A stretch of 25,339 nucleotides of DNA, taken from IMG/VR virus record IMGVR_UViG_3300037247_000349, positions 1-25,339 of that record; one strand, 5' to 3'. The notes under the pieces are model-generated. The model saw only the letters and a list, made by a program, of their open reading frames with translations, did not search any database and was not told where the DNA came from. The DNA is from a virus. Both the position numbers and the translations under genes were made by a program. The stretch's first letter is position 1. The number at the start of each line of letters is the position of its first letter. Shown piece after piece: positions 9,120-15,284 of this stretch.

Positions 9120-9145
9120 AGACTATCCCCCCTTAGTTTTTTTCA
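9120..9145 (-). promoter_or_regulatory. Programmed -1 ribosomal frameshift site (A AAA AAC)
   Basis: On the minus strand the chaperone gene ends GAA AAA AAC TAA (9144 down to 9133). The A AAA AAC heptamer is in the exact phase of the X XXY YYZ slippery motif, with the zero-frame stop immediately after it. After a -1 slip the reading continues CTA AGG GGG GAT AGT CTG AAA ATG with no stop into the 59-aa frame. The downstream G6 run could act as an internal Shine-Dalgarno-like stimulator or as part of a structure. The fusion product would be about 178 aa. Confidence 0.85.
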
Positions 9146-9471
9146 GAGACCTCTACATTAATACCACTTAGATCGCTAAGAGCATTGTTGAAATTGGTAA
9201 GCCAATCTCCGATCGGCATCTCCATAATTCCATCGACATCTGTAGGTTCAAATACCTTATCTTTCGTACCAGGGACATAACAATGTCTAATTATAGCATC
9301 AACCAAGACTGACTTATCGTCTTTATTATCTTGCATCTTCATAATTTCCCCGACTGTAGGTTGGTGTAACTCAATTTTTACACCATCCCAATCGAAGATT
9401 TTAGTCTTGCCTTTATTTCCAGCGAAAAGCTTAGAACGTAAAGAATCTCTCTTAGAAATCTTATCAGTCAT
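9133..9471 (-). CDS. Tail assembly chaperone (gpG-like)
   Basis: A 112-aa acidic protein placed directly before the tape-measure gene, the standard position for the tail assembly chaperone that coats the tape measure during assembly. It starts MTDKISKRDSLRSKLF, has a short beta segment around DWDGVKIELHQPTVGEI, and a helical C-terminal part with GDWLTNFNNALSDLSG. The C-terminus EVSEKN is encoded over a slippery heptamer, so a minority of ribosomes should extend it into the 59-aa downstream frame. The start at 9471 has GAGGT six bases upstream. The family call rests on position and frameshift architecture more than on sequence. Confidence 0.85.
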   Translation of the reverse strand: MTDKISKRDSLRSKLFAGNKGKTKIFDWDGVKIELHQPTVGEIMKMQDNKDDKSVLVDAIIRHCYVPGTKDKVFEPTDVDGIMEMPIGDWLTNFNNALSDLSGINVEVSEKN

Positions 9472-9491
9472 TACTACCTCATTTATCTAAA

Positions 9492-10145
9492 TTATTGATC
9501 GCTCCACTTAAAAGCAGCTATTGTGTCACCGTCTAACTGTAATGAGACATCGCCTGCTTCAAGTCCTCCAACATCACCACTCTTAGATTCTGACTCAATC
9601 ACAAACCAACCTCTAGCGGTTAGACTAGATCCACCAGGATTAACTTCTACTACAATAGGAGTACCTGCTGTTATCCCAGGTGATACAGTTGAACCAATTA
9701 AATAATTGGAAAAATCTAAATCATTAGTATCCCATCTGCCCACTGACAGACTTACAGTATGTAACCCCATTTTCTTAGATCTAAATCCAGTACTTAAAAT
9801 GGTAGTGTCATCAAGTACATCAACGGTTTGTGTAAGGTTATAATTATTAGCCCCAGCAATAGAAGCCATAGGTAAATGTGTTAAATCAATTGTAACGGAA
9901 CCAGCATGAGTACTCTTAAATACCACCTTACCAAAAAGGTAATCTAAACTGCTAATATCGGTACTAGAGATAGTACTAGCAGTTTTCGCAAATGTTGGTG
10001 CAACAGTTCTATCCCAGACTCTTCTAGCTGTTGAAGTTATCTGGAAAGAAATAGTCCCAGTTAATGCAGTCATAGCATTAGCAGTTGTAGCGGTTGGAGT
10101 ACCGCTCAACCTAAGTGTAGCAAGATAACCAGCTCTACCAACCAT
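9492..10145 (-). CDS. Major tail tube protein paralogue 2
   Basis: A 217-aa beta-rich protein of the TP901-1-like tail tube type. It shares the blocks VLDDTTILSTGFRSK and SGDVGGLE with the gene just upstream, but has an extra N-terminal region of about 110 residues (Thr/Ala-rich, with TISFQITSTARRVWDRT). The pattern 'D...D.T.F.....G....S.S' followed by a C-terminal GGLE...D segment is typical of tail tube subunits. A good GGAGGG Shine-Dalgarno lies just before the start at 10145. It may be a second tube protein or a tube protein with an added surface domain. Confidence 0.8.
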   Translation of the reverse strand: MVGRAGYLATLRLSGTPTATTANAMTALTGTISFQITSTARRVWDRTVAPTFAKTASTISSTDISSLDYLFGKVVFKSTHAGSVTIDLTHLPMASIAGANNYNLTQTVDVLDDTTILSTGFRSKKMGLHTVSLSVGRWDTNDLDFSNYLIGSTVSPGITAGTPIVVEVNPGGSSLTARGWFVIESESKSGDVGGLEAGDVSLQLDGDTIAAFKWSDQ

Positions 10146-10157
10146 AAAACCCTCCTA

Positions 10158-10559
10158 TTAGAGTGTGGAGAGTTGTGATTCAGCCACTAGAGTAATATCC
10201 ACGGTTTCAAGACCACCAACATCACCTGAATGACTGAAGTTTTCTACCCAAGCAACACCACCAAATCCAACTGTAGTAGTACCAGTAGGCTGGTACTCTA
10301 CATCTAGTTTGGTACGACCTAACCAAGCACTACGAACCCGAGCGAACGCGGTGTTAGTAGTCTCAAAATTACTTGGGATTGATATCGACCAGTCACGCAG
10401 ACCTAGCAATTTACTTCTAAATCCAGTGCTTAAAATAGTGGTATCGTCAAGGACATCACCAGATAGATTTAAGGTAGCACTGGTAGCAGGAAAATCATAC
10501 CAGGTAGATTCAGCAGTCGTCTTGACTCGAACCGTCTTTTGATAACCAGCTATTGACAT
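10158..10559 (-). CDS. Major tail tube protein paralogue 1
   Basis: A 133-aa beta-rich protein, MSIAGYQKTVRVKTTAESTW, with VLDDTTILSTGFRSK, a GLRDWSISI strand and a C-terminal SGDVGGLETVDITL segment. This is the compact TP901-1-like tail tube fold. It lies between the terminator/lysin genes and the chaperones, where the tube gene is expected. Start at 10559 with AAGGG eight bases upstream. The 42-base stretch at 10417-10458 matches 9781-9822 in the next gene with six differences, so the two genes arose by tandem duplication. A candidate promoter lies in the 96-base gap upstream, which would suit a highly expressed tube gene. Confidence 0.82.
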   Translation of the reverse strand: MSIAGYQKTVRVKTTAESTWYDFPATSATLNLSGDVLDDTTILSTGFRSKLLGLRDWSISIPSNFETTNTAFARVRSAWLGRTKLDVEYQPTGTTTVGFGGVAWVENFSHSGDVGGLETVDITLVAESQLSTL

Positions 10560-10655
10560 CTAAAACACCCTTTAAGGAGTTCAGTTTCGAGGTGTATCTA
10601 GATATCTATCTGAATAGAATATAACTAAGAATATATGAATTTACAATAAAGCAAA
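10560..10655 (-). promoter_or_regulatory. Candidate promoter and leader hairpin before the tail tube gene
   Basis: This 96-base gap is one of the few non-coding gaps in the operon and is very AT-rich. On the minus strand it has TTGTAA, 17 bases, then TATATT, a fair sigma70-like match. Just downstream is the 10-base palindrome TAGATATCTA (10599-10608). Nearer the start, ACACCT can pair with GGGTGT, which overlaps the AAGGG Shine-Dalgarno, so the leader could fold over its own ribosome site. No terminator is visible after the lysin stop. All of this is by eye. Confidence 0.4.
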
Positions 10656-10961
10656 TTAAGATTTAGGGTCGAACTCTATATGGATGTGATCCTTCTCAAA
10701 TATAACATCATAATCAGATCCTAGGGCTTTTTTTATTTCTGAAGTAATACTTGGGATATCTTCTTTTAAGAGATGACGTGTTCTTATGTCTATCGCTAAT
10801 CCTTTATAATGCAGCGATCCAAGACTATGTTTTCTGTCATTAGCAGAGGTGATGATACAATCTTTATTATATTTTGCAAAGACATCATCAGAAGTTATTA
10901 GAGCCACTAGAATTTGTGGTTGTAGATTAGTTAGTTTCACATCATGTTTTATTTTTAACAT
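10656..10961 (-). CDS. M15-type peptidoglycan peptidase (lysin)
   Basis: A 101-aa protein with the zinc-site pattern of peptidase family M15 (VanY / D-Ala-D-Ala carboxypeptidase and phage T5-type endopeptidase): SLHYKGLAID, giving H51 and D58, and FEKDHIHIEF, giving E89 and H92/H94. Phage members cut stem peptides of peptidoglycan. It has only the catalytic domain, no wall-binding domain, signal peptide or membrane helix, and is shorter than most endolysins. It sits between the tail terminator and tail tube genes, so it could be the lysis endolysin or a virion-associated lysin. Start overlaps the preceding stop (TAATG). The holin-like gene is about 9 kb upstream. Confidence 0.82.
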   Translation of the reverse strand: MLKIKHDVKLTNLQPQILVALITSDDVFAKYNKDCIITSANDRKHSLGSLHYKGLAIDIRTRHLLKEDIPSITSEIKKALGSDYDVIFEKDHIHIEFDPKS

Positions 10962-11386
10962 TATAGAGATGCCCTGTTTGTACCACTTGCTGGTTCTCTA
11001 GCAATACGAAAGTTTGAAATCAAAAGAGGTCTGTCTGTATCATCATAGCCTAAAGAAAAGATATCACCTTCTTGCCAAACTCCAACATAAACGGTACCAT
11101 TGACAGTTTGTCTAGGTAATCCTAGTAAAGCATCCTTCACGGCTTGAATCTTCGCGTAAGCGGCGACATAATCTAATTTATCACCTCTTACTCGTACCTG
11201 CACTGTAGGAAAATCAAGTAACCACTTGGCACTAGGTTCAAATCCACCAGTATCGTAAACGGTTATGGTTGAGTCTGGTGAAGTTGGCTCTTTAGAGATA
11301 CGAATACTCCACCCTGATGTAGATGCAAACGTACCAACACTAGCGGTAACTAAAACATCTTTAATATCTACAGATGGAGCACCCAT
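10961..11386 (-). CDS. Tail terminator (minor capsid / DUF3168-like)
   Basis: A 141-aa protein between the gp10-like and tail genes. A strand with WSIRISKEP and a TVYDTGGFEP turn are followed by FPTVQVRVRG, a helical stretch DYVAAYAKIQAVKDALLGL and a later strand pair around DDTDRPLLISNFRI. This alternation, including 'P.VQVR.RG....Y...A....I...L.GL', is typical of tail terminator proteins that cap the tail at the head-proximal end. Start overlaps the stop of the gp10-like gene by one base (11386). The exact family name is uncertain, the role fairly safe from order and pattern. Confidence 0.78.
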   Translation of the reverse strand: MGAPSVDIKDVLVTASVGTFASTSGWSIRISKEPTSPDSTITVYDTGGFEPSAKWLLDFPTVQVRVRGDKLDYVAAYAKIQAVKDALLGLPRQTVNGTVYVGVWQEGDIFSLGYDDTDRPLLISNFRIAREPASGTNRASL

Positions 11387-11859
11387 TATTTAACAAAACC
11401 TTTAATCTTTCCCTGAAGAATCTTTTCTATATCTGTAATAGATTTATCTAATCCTCTAGTCAAGAATTTAGGTCCTCTATCACCATCTTGCTTAACAGTA
11501 CCTTCTAAGTCTTCATGAACAAGAAGCCCATACCCAACAAAGCCTGTTGGAGAGTTCTTACCTGTAATTGGTGTAGAACCTCCAGCTGATACCGTAACTG
11601 TTGCTTTACCTTTAGAAGTCTCCGAAACCTTACTTTTTATAGACTGTTCTAGAGCACTCGTATCTATTGGGGTTAATTCTCTAGAATTCTCTACCAACTT
11701 ATCACCGATATCTTCTAATATCTCCTTCGTTAAAACAGTGCCTATCTCTTTAGCCATTCCTTCAAAACCGTGAGCCATGACGTTGATAATTCTTCCAGCG
11801 TCTCTAGTATCACCTTTAAATGATCCAGTCTGAAAGAAGTTTCTAGCTAGTTTCGCCAT
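11386..11859 (-). CDS. HK97 gp10-like tail component
   Basis: A 157-aa protein with an N-terminal helix (GRIINVMAHGFEGMAKEIG), NSRELTPIDTSALEQSIK, a beta hairpin with ATVTVSAGG, and YGLLVHEDLE followed by GPKFLTRGLD and a C-terminal helix. The 'A..ltPvdTG.L..Si' and 'YA..vHe......k.L..al' patterns define the HK97-gp10_like family of neck/tail completion proteins. Its place between head closure and tail terminator fits. Start at 11859 lies inside the end of the 44-aa membrane peptide gene, a 17-base overlap. Confidence 0.85.
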   Translation of the reverse strand: MAKLARNFFQTGSFKGDTRDAGRIINVMAHGFEGMAKEIGTVLTKEILEDIGDKLVENSRELTPIDTSALEQSIKSKVSETSKGKATVTVSAGGSTPITGKNSPTGFVGYGLLVHEDLEGTVKQDGDRGPKFLTRGLDKSITDIEKILQGKIKGFVK

Positions 11860-11977
11860 CTCTAAATGCCTTTATTTTTTTAGTCAACCAATCCTTTATA
11901 ACCCATAAAATGGAACCAATTCCAAACAAAATAATAAGATTAGCGATGACCACAAGAATAAGTAGGAATAAATCCAT
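11843..11977 (-). CDS. 44-aa single-helix membrane peptide
   Basis: A small frame reading MDLFLLILVVIANLIILFG and continuing to WVIKDWLTKKIKAFRDGE. Residues 3-27 form one strongly hydrophobic helix; the rest is basic and amphipathic, so an N-out or N-in single-pass inner-membrane peptide is likely. Its start overlaps the head closure stop (TAATG) and its end overlaps the gp10-like start by 17 bases, the tight packing seen for real genes in this operon. It could be a small lysis or superinfection-exclusion peptide, but nothing in the sequence settles this. Confidence 0.65.
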   Translation of the reverse strand: MDLFLLILVVIANLIILFGIGSILWVIKDWLTKKIKAFRDGETS

Positions 11978-12309
11978 TAGAGTAAGACTCTACGTTCAAA
12001 GCTTGTGGCAGCTAAATCTGGAATCTTTCTGAAGTCTCTTATCTCTTTCGCGCCAGCCACCGTTAAAGGATCCGATGCTGTAGATGTACCAAGAAATAGA
12101 TAACCTTCAAGAACCACATCTTGTTTAAGATAGACACGCGAAGACGAACGAGACTCATTACCATTAGAATCAATAAATAGATTGGTCCTATCCTCCCATC
12201 TACCTAGTATAGCAACTGGGGTAATAAAAGTCTTGCCACCAAAACCATCAGGAGTACCCGGTGCCCAGTAAACGAGGTCTTGTTTGAGGTTTCTTTCAAG
12301 ATAACTCAT
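11977..12309 (-). CDS. Head closure / head-tail joining protein (HK97 gp9 / SPP1 gp16-like)
   Basis: A 110-aa protein: a short N-terminal helix, then WAPGTPDGFGGKTFITPVAILGRWEDR, with a DxxGG turn followed by a GRWED strand, and RVYLKQDVVLEGYLFLG. This is the pattern of the Phage_H_T_join family ('...D..G....W.....v.gR.e......'), which closes the head after packaging and docks the tail. It comes directly after the sugar cassette, while its usual partner, the gp6-like connector, lies before that cassette. Start at 12309 has no strong Shine-Dalgarno and sits two bases after the upstream stop, suggesting coupling. Confidence 0.85.
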   Translation of the reverse strand: MSYLERNLKQDLVYWAPGTPDGFGGKTFITPVAILGRWEDRTNLFIDSNGNESRSSSRVYLKQDVVLEGYLFLGTSTASDPLTVAGAKEIRDFRKIPDLAATSFERRVLL

Positions 12310-12311
12310 AA

Positions 12312-13415
12312 TTAATAGTTATTCAATATTTCGATGATTTTTCTATTAAAGTTTAGAAACACATTCCTGAGATATTCTCTTTTAGCATCCATTTTTAATT
12401 CTGGGAAATGTCTATCTAGATTACATAGCACATCTAAGAGGCCTTGGCAATCATTCTTTATACATGGAGCACTTATTTGTTGAGCAAAGAATTGGTTCTT
12501 TATATGATCTCCAAATGCTATCGTACGAGTACCTTGACCGAATGGTATTATATTAGCATGACCACGCATTCCAATCACAATATCCATTCTTCTATAGATA
12601 CCAGCTAAGAATGGCACATTTATCAATGTTTCTGGGTAGAGCCAGGGAACCCCAGTCGCTAAATCATAAAAGATGTCACCTAGGTATTCTTTAAAGACCC
12701 ACGCAATTTTATGGTCATATTTAGATACATGAGGAATCATCACCACCTTAACTTGCTTATATTGTCTTGAAAAACGTAGCAAATTGTTACAAAGTTCTTT
12801 AATCACCTTTGATTTATCTTTATTAGGAAACCTTTGATCTTCTCTATCTCCAGCCCAATTAAGACCAATACAAAAATCATCAGGTTCGATACCTGGTAAT
12901 GCAATTTTAATTGAATCACAGAACATCGCTGCATCAGGAATCACAGAAACTTCAACGATACCTAATTTCTCTAATTCAGTTCTAGTTCCTTTATCTCTAA
13001 CTGAGAATAGGGTTGATTTCTTTTTGGTGGCCTTTATATGATTTATTGTGTCTTCTGAGAATTCAGGATCGCCTTCAAACCTATTATATCCGATACCATA
13101 AATAATTAGAGGTATCTTTAGTTCTGATAATGTTGATAACTCAATGTTGAACTGCCATCCAGATACTGTATCGAACCCATCCCCTTTCATCAATAGTCCG
13201 CCGCCACCAACTATGAATAAGCTTCCAACTTCATTCATATATCTAATCTGTGCAGAATTAATTGGGGTCTCTAATTTAAAGTCAATCGGTATCGATCTTA
13301 TAGGATGGACCGACATCTTATGAAGAATATTAGTGATACTCTCATATAGAGCTAAATCACCATAATTACGACTAAGGCTACTGTAATGAAATACTGTTTT
13401 GTGGTCCATTTGCAT
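12312..13415 (-). CDS. Polysaccharide pyruvyl transferase family protein
   Basis: A 367-aa protein of the PS_pyruv_trans family (WcaK/CsaB-like), which adds ketal-linked pyruvate to sugars in surface polysaccharides. Markers are the N-terminal SLSRNYGDLALYESI, VGGGGLLMKG, PLIIYGIGYNRFEG, a SVRDKGTRTELEKLG block with VIPDAAMFC, and the C-terminal IGMRGHANIIPFGQG, which is the family's 'GxRxHxxxxA' signature with the conserved Arg and His. Start at 13415 overlaps the NeuA-like gene by 38 bases; ATG at 13409 is also possible, AAAGG lies just upstream of both. Family members differ in donor and acceptor, so the exact reaction is not known. Confidence 0.85.
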   Translation of the reverse strand: MQMDHKTVFHYSSLSRNYGDLALYESITNILHKMSVHPIRSIPIDFKLETPINSAQIRYMNEVGSLFIVGGGGLLMKGDGFDTVSGWQFNIELSTLSELKIPLIIYGIGYNRFEGDPEFSEDTINHIKATKKKSTLFSVRDKGTRTELEKLGIVEVSVIPDAAMFCDSIKIALPGIEPDDFCIGLNWAGDREDQRFPNKDKSKVIKELCNNLLRFSRQYKQVKVVMIPHVSKYDHKIAWVFKEYLGDIFYDLATGVPWLYPETLINVPFLAGIYRRMDIVIGMRGHANIIPFGQGTRTIAFGDHIKNQFFAQQISAPCIKNDCQGLLDVLCNLDRHFPELKMDAKREYLRNVFLNFNRKIIEILNNY

Positions 13416-14100
13416 TTACCTTTCTTGTCATTAATTGCACCAACAATCTAGCTACTGCTAAATCTTCGACCTCGTTGATATCAATAGAACTAATCAATGA
13501 CATATAGAAAGGTTGAGCACCGGGAATATGAAAACTCTTATATTTTTCTAGGGTTTCTGGAGAAGCTATGAACATAGCTCCATTAACATGAAATACTGGA
13601 TCTGAATCCTGTCGTTGTACATTAAGAGGAGTATCTTCAACTGGAATTAAAAATCCACCTTTCACCCATCTTAGACTTGGCATTCTAAGTGAAATAGAAG
13701 ATACTCCAATTACGCTTTCTGCTCCATTCTCGAATATTTCTAAAGCATTATCTATCATTTCTGGAGTTCTGAAAGGACTGGTAGGCAATAACATTAAGAA
13801 GGCATCAGGTAATTCCTCACCTAAACTTTTCAAGAAATCTATAACATGGAGTATGACATTTACTGCATTAACTGTTCCATCTTTCATAGGAGATGGCTGA
13901 CTTATAACTTCAACATTAAATCTTGAGGCTACTTTTGATACTTCAGTATCATCAGTGCTTACGATTATTCTATCGATTTCAGAGAATTTAGCAGCATTTA
14001 ATGTCCAGGCTATTAGAGGTTCACCTCCTAAATCAACTATGTTCTTACGTGGTATTCCCTTACTACCTCCTCTTGCAGGAATCACAGCACAGGTTCTCAT
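13378..14100 (-). CDS. neuA: CMP-nonulosonate (acylneuraminate) cytidylyltransferase
   Basis: A 240-aa nucleotidyltransferase that activates a sialic-acid-like sugar with CTP. The hallmark MRTCAVIPARGGSKGIPRKN is at the N-terminus, followed by LGGEPLIAWTLNAA, IIVSTDDTEVSKVA, LLPTSPFR, FHVNGAMFIA and the C-terminal ISSIDINEVEDL, all conserved in CMP-NeuAc, CMP-legionaminate and CMP-pseudaminate synthetases. Length is normal for the catalytic domain. I chose ATG at 14100 since the signature begins there and AAAGGG lies nine bases upstream; the frame also has an ATG at 14127. Sugar specificity cannot be read from sequence. Works downstream of the NeuB-like gene of the same cassette. Confidence 0.92.
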   Translation of the reverse strand: MRTCAVIPARGGSKGIPRKNIVDLGGEPLIAWTLNAAKFSEIDRIIVSTDDTEVSKVASRFNVEVISQPSPMKDGTVNAVNVILHVIDFLKSLGEELPDAFLMLLPTSPFRTPEMIDNALEIFENGAESVIGVSSISLRMPSLRWVKGGFLIPVEDTPLNVQRQDSDPVFHVNGAMFIASPETLEKYKSFHIPGAQPFYMSLISSIDINEVEDLAVARLLVQLMTRKVNANGPQNSISLQ

Positions 14101-14113
14101 TTCAGATACCCTT

Positions 14114-14920
14114 TTAACTAGTAGCATTTGCCCACAAAGTATCTGTCATGTCAATCTTCTGTAGTACGTTTTCAAGAGCATTATCTAAAGAAGCATCATT
14201 TAGATAATGATAGATTTTATCACCATCAGGTAAACCATCAAGTAACCATCCAATCTGATTTCCTAAAGAATATCTTTGTATCCCCTCTACTATAACATTT
14301 TCAAACCCTGCCAGTTCTATGAATTTTGTGAGAGTTTCTCTCGTATGAAGTATCAAATGATCAGACCAGAACGTAAAGTTCTTAAATTCAAGGTTATCTA
14401 GGACTTCAATTAAGAAATTCTTAGCATGTGGTACTTCTATAAATATTGTTCCTCCTTGTTTCATCTTCACTTTTATCTCTCTTAAGGTTTCGATTGGTTC
14501 CTCAAAATGCTCAAATGTGTGCATTAAAGTCACAACATCATACTTATTTGGTGCTAATCTGTCTATTGATCTAATGTCAGCAGGAAAAGTTATGTCAGGT
14601 TCTACTGTAGTACACCGTGACACGTATCTAAGCGCCGTAGACAAGCCTTTAGATCCTGAACCTATGTCTGCCCACTTCTTACTCGCTACTATTGATCGGA
14701 GCTTATCTGCGCGTCGTTGGTTATCCTTTGATTCAGCAGATTGCCATTCAGTCAGTCTATTGTAATAGGCCACACCACTTTTTTCTATCTTATCTAGAAA
14801 TAATATACCTGTTTTAGAACACTTCATGACATTGATGGTAGAATTATCTCTCGTACCTTTATGAAAGATTTTGACATCTTCAGGATCTACTAAACCATTC
14901 GTATATAAATAAGGAATCAT
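14114..14920 (-). CDS. SAM-dependent methyltransferase
   Basis: A 268-aa class I methyltransferase. An N-terminal segment with VMKCSKTGILFLD resembles that of sugar-modifying methyltransferases; the SAM site is visible as WADIGSGSKG (motif I), VEPD (end of strand 2), YDVVTLMHTFEHFEEP (motif around strand 4) and KQGGTIFIEVPH (strand 5). In this context the likely substrate is a nucleotide sugar or glycan, but that is inferred. ATG at 14920 is preferred, with GGAA just upstream and two bases after the preceding stop; a GTG at 14980 in the same frame has no ribosome site and would overlap the membrane protein gene by 59 bases. Confidence 0.88.
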   Translation of the reverse strand: MIPYLYTNGLVDPEDVKIFHKGTRDNSTINVMKCSKTGILFLDKIEKSGVAYYNRLTEWQSAESKDNQRRADKLRSIVASKKWADIGSGSKGLSTALRYVSRCTTVEPDITFPADIRSIDRLAPNKYDVVTLMHTFEHFEEPIETLREIKVKMKQGGTIFIEVPHAKNFLIEVLDNLEFKNFTFWSDHLILHTRETLTKFIELAGFENVIVEGIQRYSLGNQIGWLLDGLPDGDKIYHYLNDASLDNALENVLQKIDMTDTLWANATS

Positions 14921-14921
14921 G

Positions 14922-15173
14922 TCATTTCCGTTTTGCTTGACGAGCAATCCTTTTGAAACGCCATTCAAATAACCAGTCACTTTTTATGAATGAAATCGTA
15001 GCCATCAATAGACCTCCACCTATCATAACCCCCATGACCATGATCCAGCTATACATCTGAGAAGAAATGTAAACGACCAGACCTATGAACGACCAAAGAA
15101 GAATAAAACAAACCAATCTAATAAAAGAATTATTAGAATTTAGACCTTTGATCAGAGGTATTATAGGTATCAT
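14922..15173 (-). CDS. 83-aa two-helix membrane protein
   Basis: Two hydrophobic helices at residues about 18-37 and 42-62, separated by a short turn, followed by a very basic C-terminal tail (KRIARQAKRK). I do not recognise the family. The layout resembles small class II holins as well as small membrane anchors of glycan-modification cassettes. It is packed between the 31-aa SLOG-like frame and the methyltransferase (stop two bases before the methyltransferase ATG). No clear Shine-Dalgarno precedes the start at 15173, so translation may be coupled to the upstream mini-gene. Confidence 0.72.
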   Translation of the reverse strand: MIPIIPLIKGLNSNNSFIRLVCFILLWSFIGLVVYISSQMYSWIMVMGVMIGGGLLMATISFIKSDWLFEWRFKRIARQAKRK

Positions 15174-15179
15174 TTTAAT

Positions 15180-15275
15180 TTATTCAAAGAGCGGTTCACA
15201 AATTGCTAAACCTGCTCTTTTAGCCTGGTATTTCATATCTGCTGTTCCTTTTCCACCTGGAAATACAATAACCAT
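15180..15275 (-). CDS. 31-aa SLOG / DUF2493-like mini-gene
   Basis: A very short frame with a strong AGGAG six to ten bases upstream, reading MVIVFPGGKGTADMKYQAKR and ending in CEPLFE. FPGGKGTADM followed by a basic helix is the signature of the DUF2493 (YspA-like) branch of the SLOG superfamily, where the GG.GT loop binds a nucleotide-derived ligand and is found near the C-terminus of a protein of about 100 residues or more. Only this end is present, so this is either a remnant or a small peptide kept for another role. The intact ribosome site and tight packing with both neighbours argue for expression. Confidence 0.6.
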   Translation of the reverse strand: MVIVFPGGKGTADMKYQAKRAGLAICEPLFE

Positions 15276-15284
15276 ATCTATCTC

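Noticed and set aside
14921-14980. GTG start at 14980 for the methyltransferase
   Set aside because: No ribosome site and a 59-base overlap with the membrane protein gene, whereas ATG at 14920 has GGAA upstream and two-base spacing.
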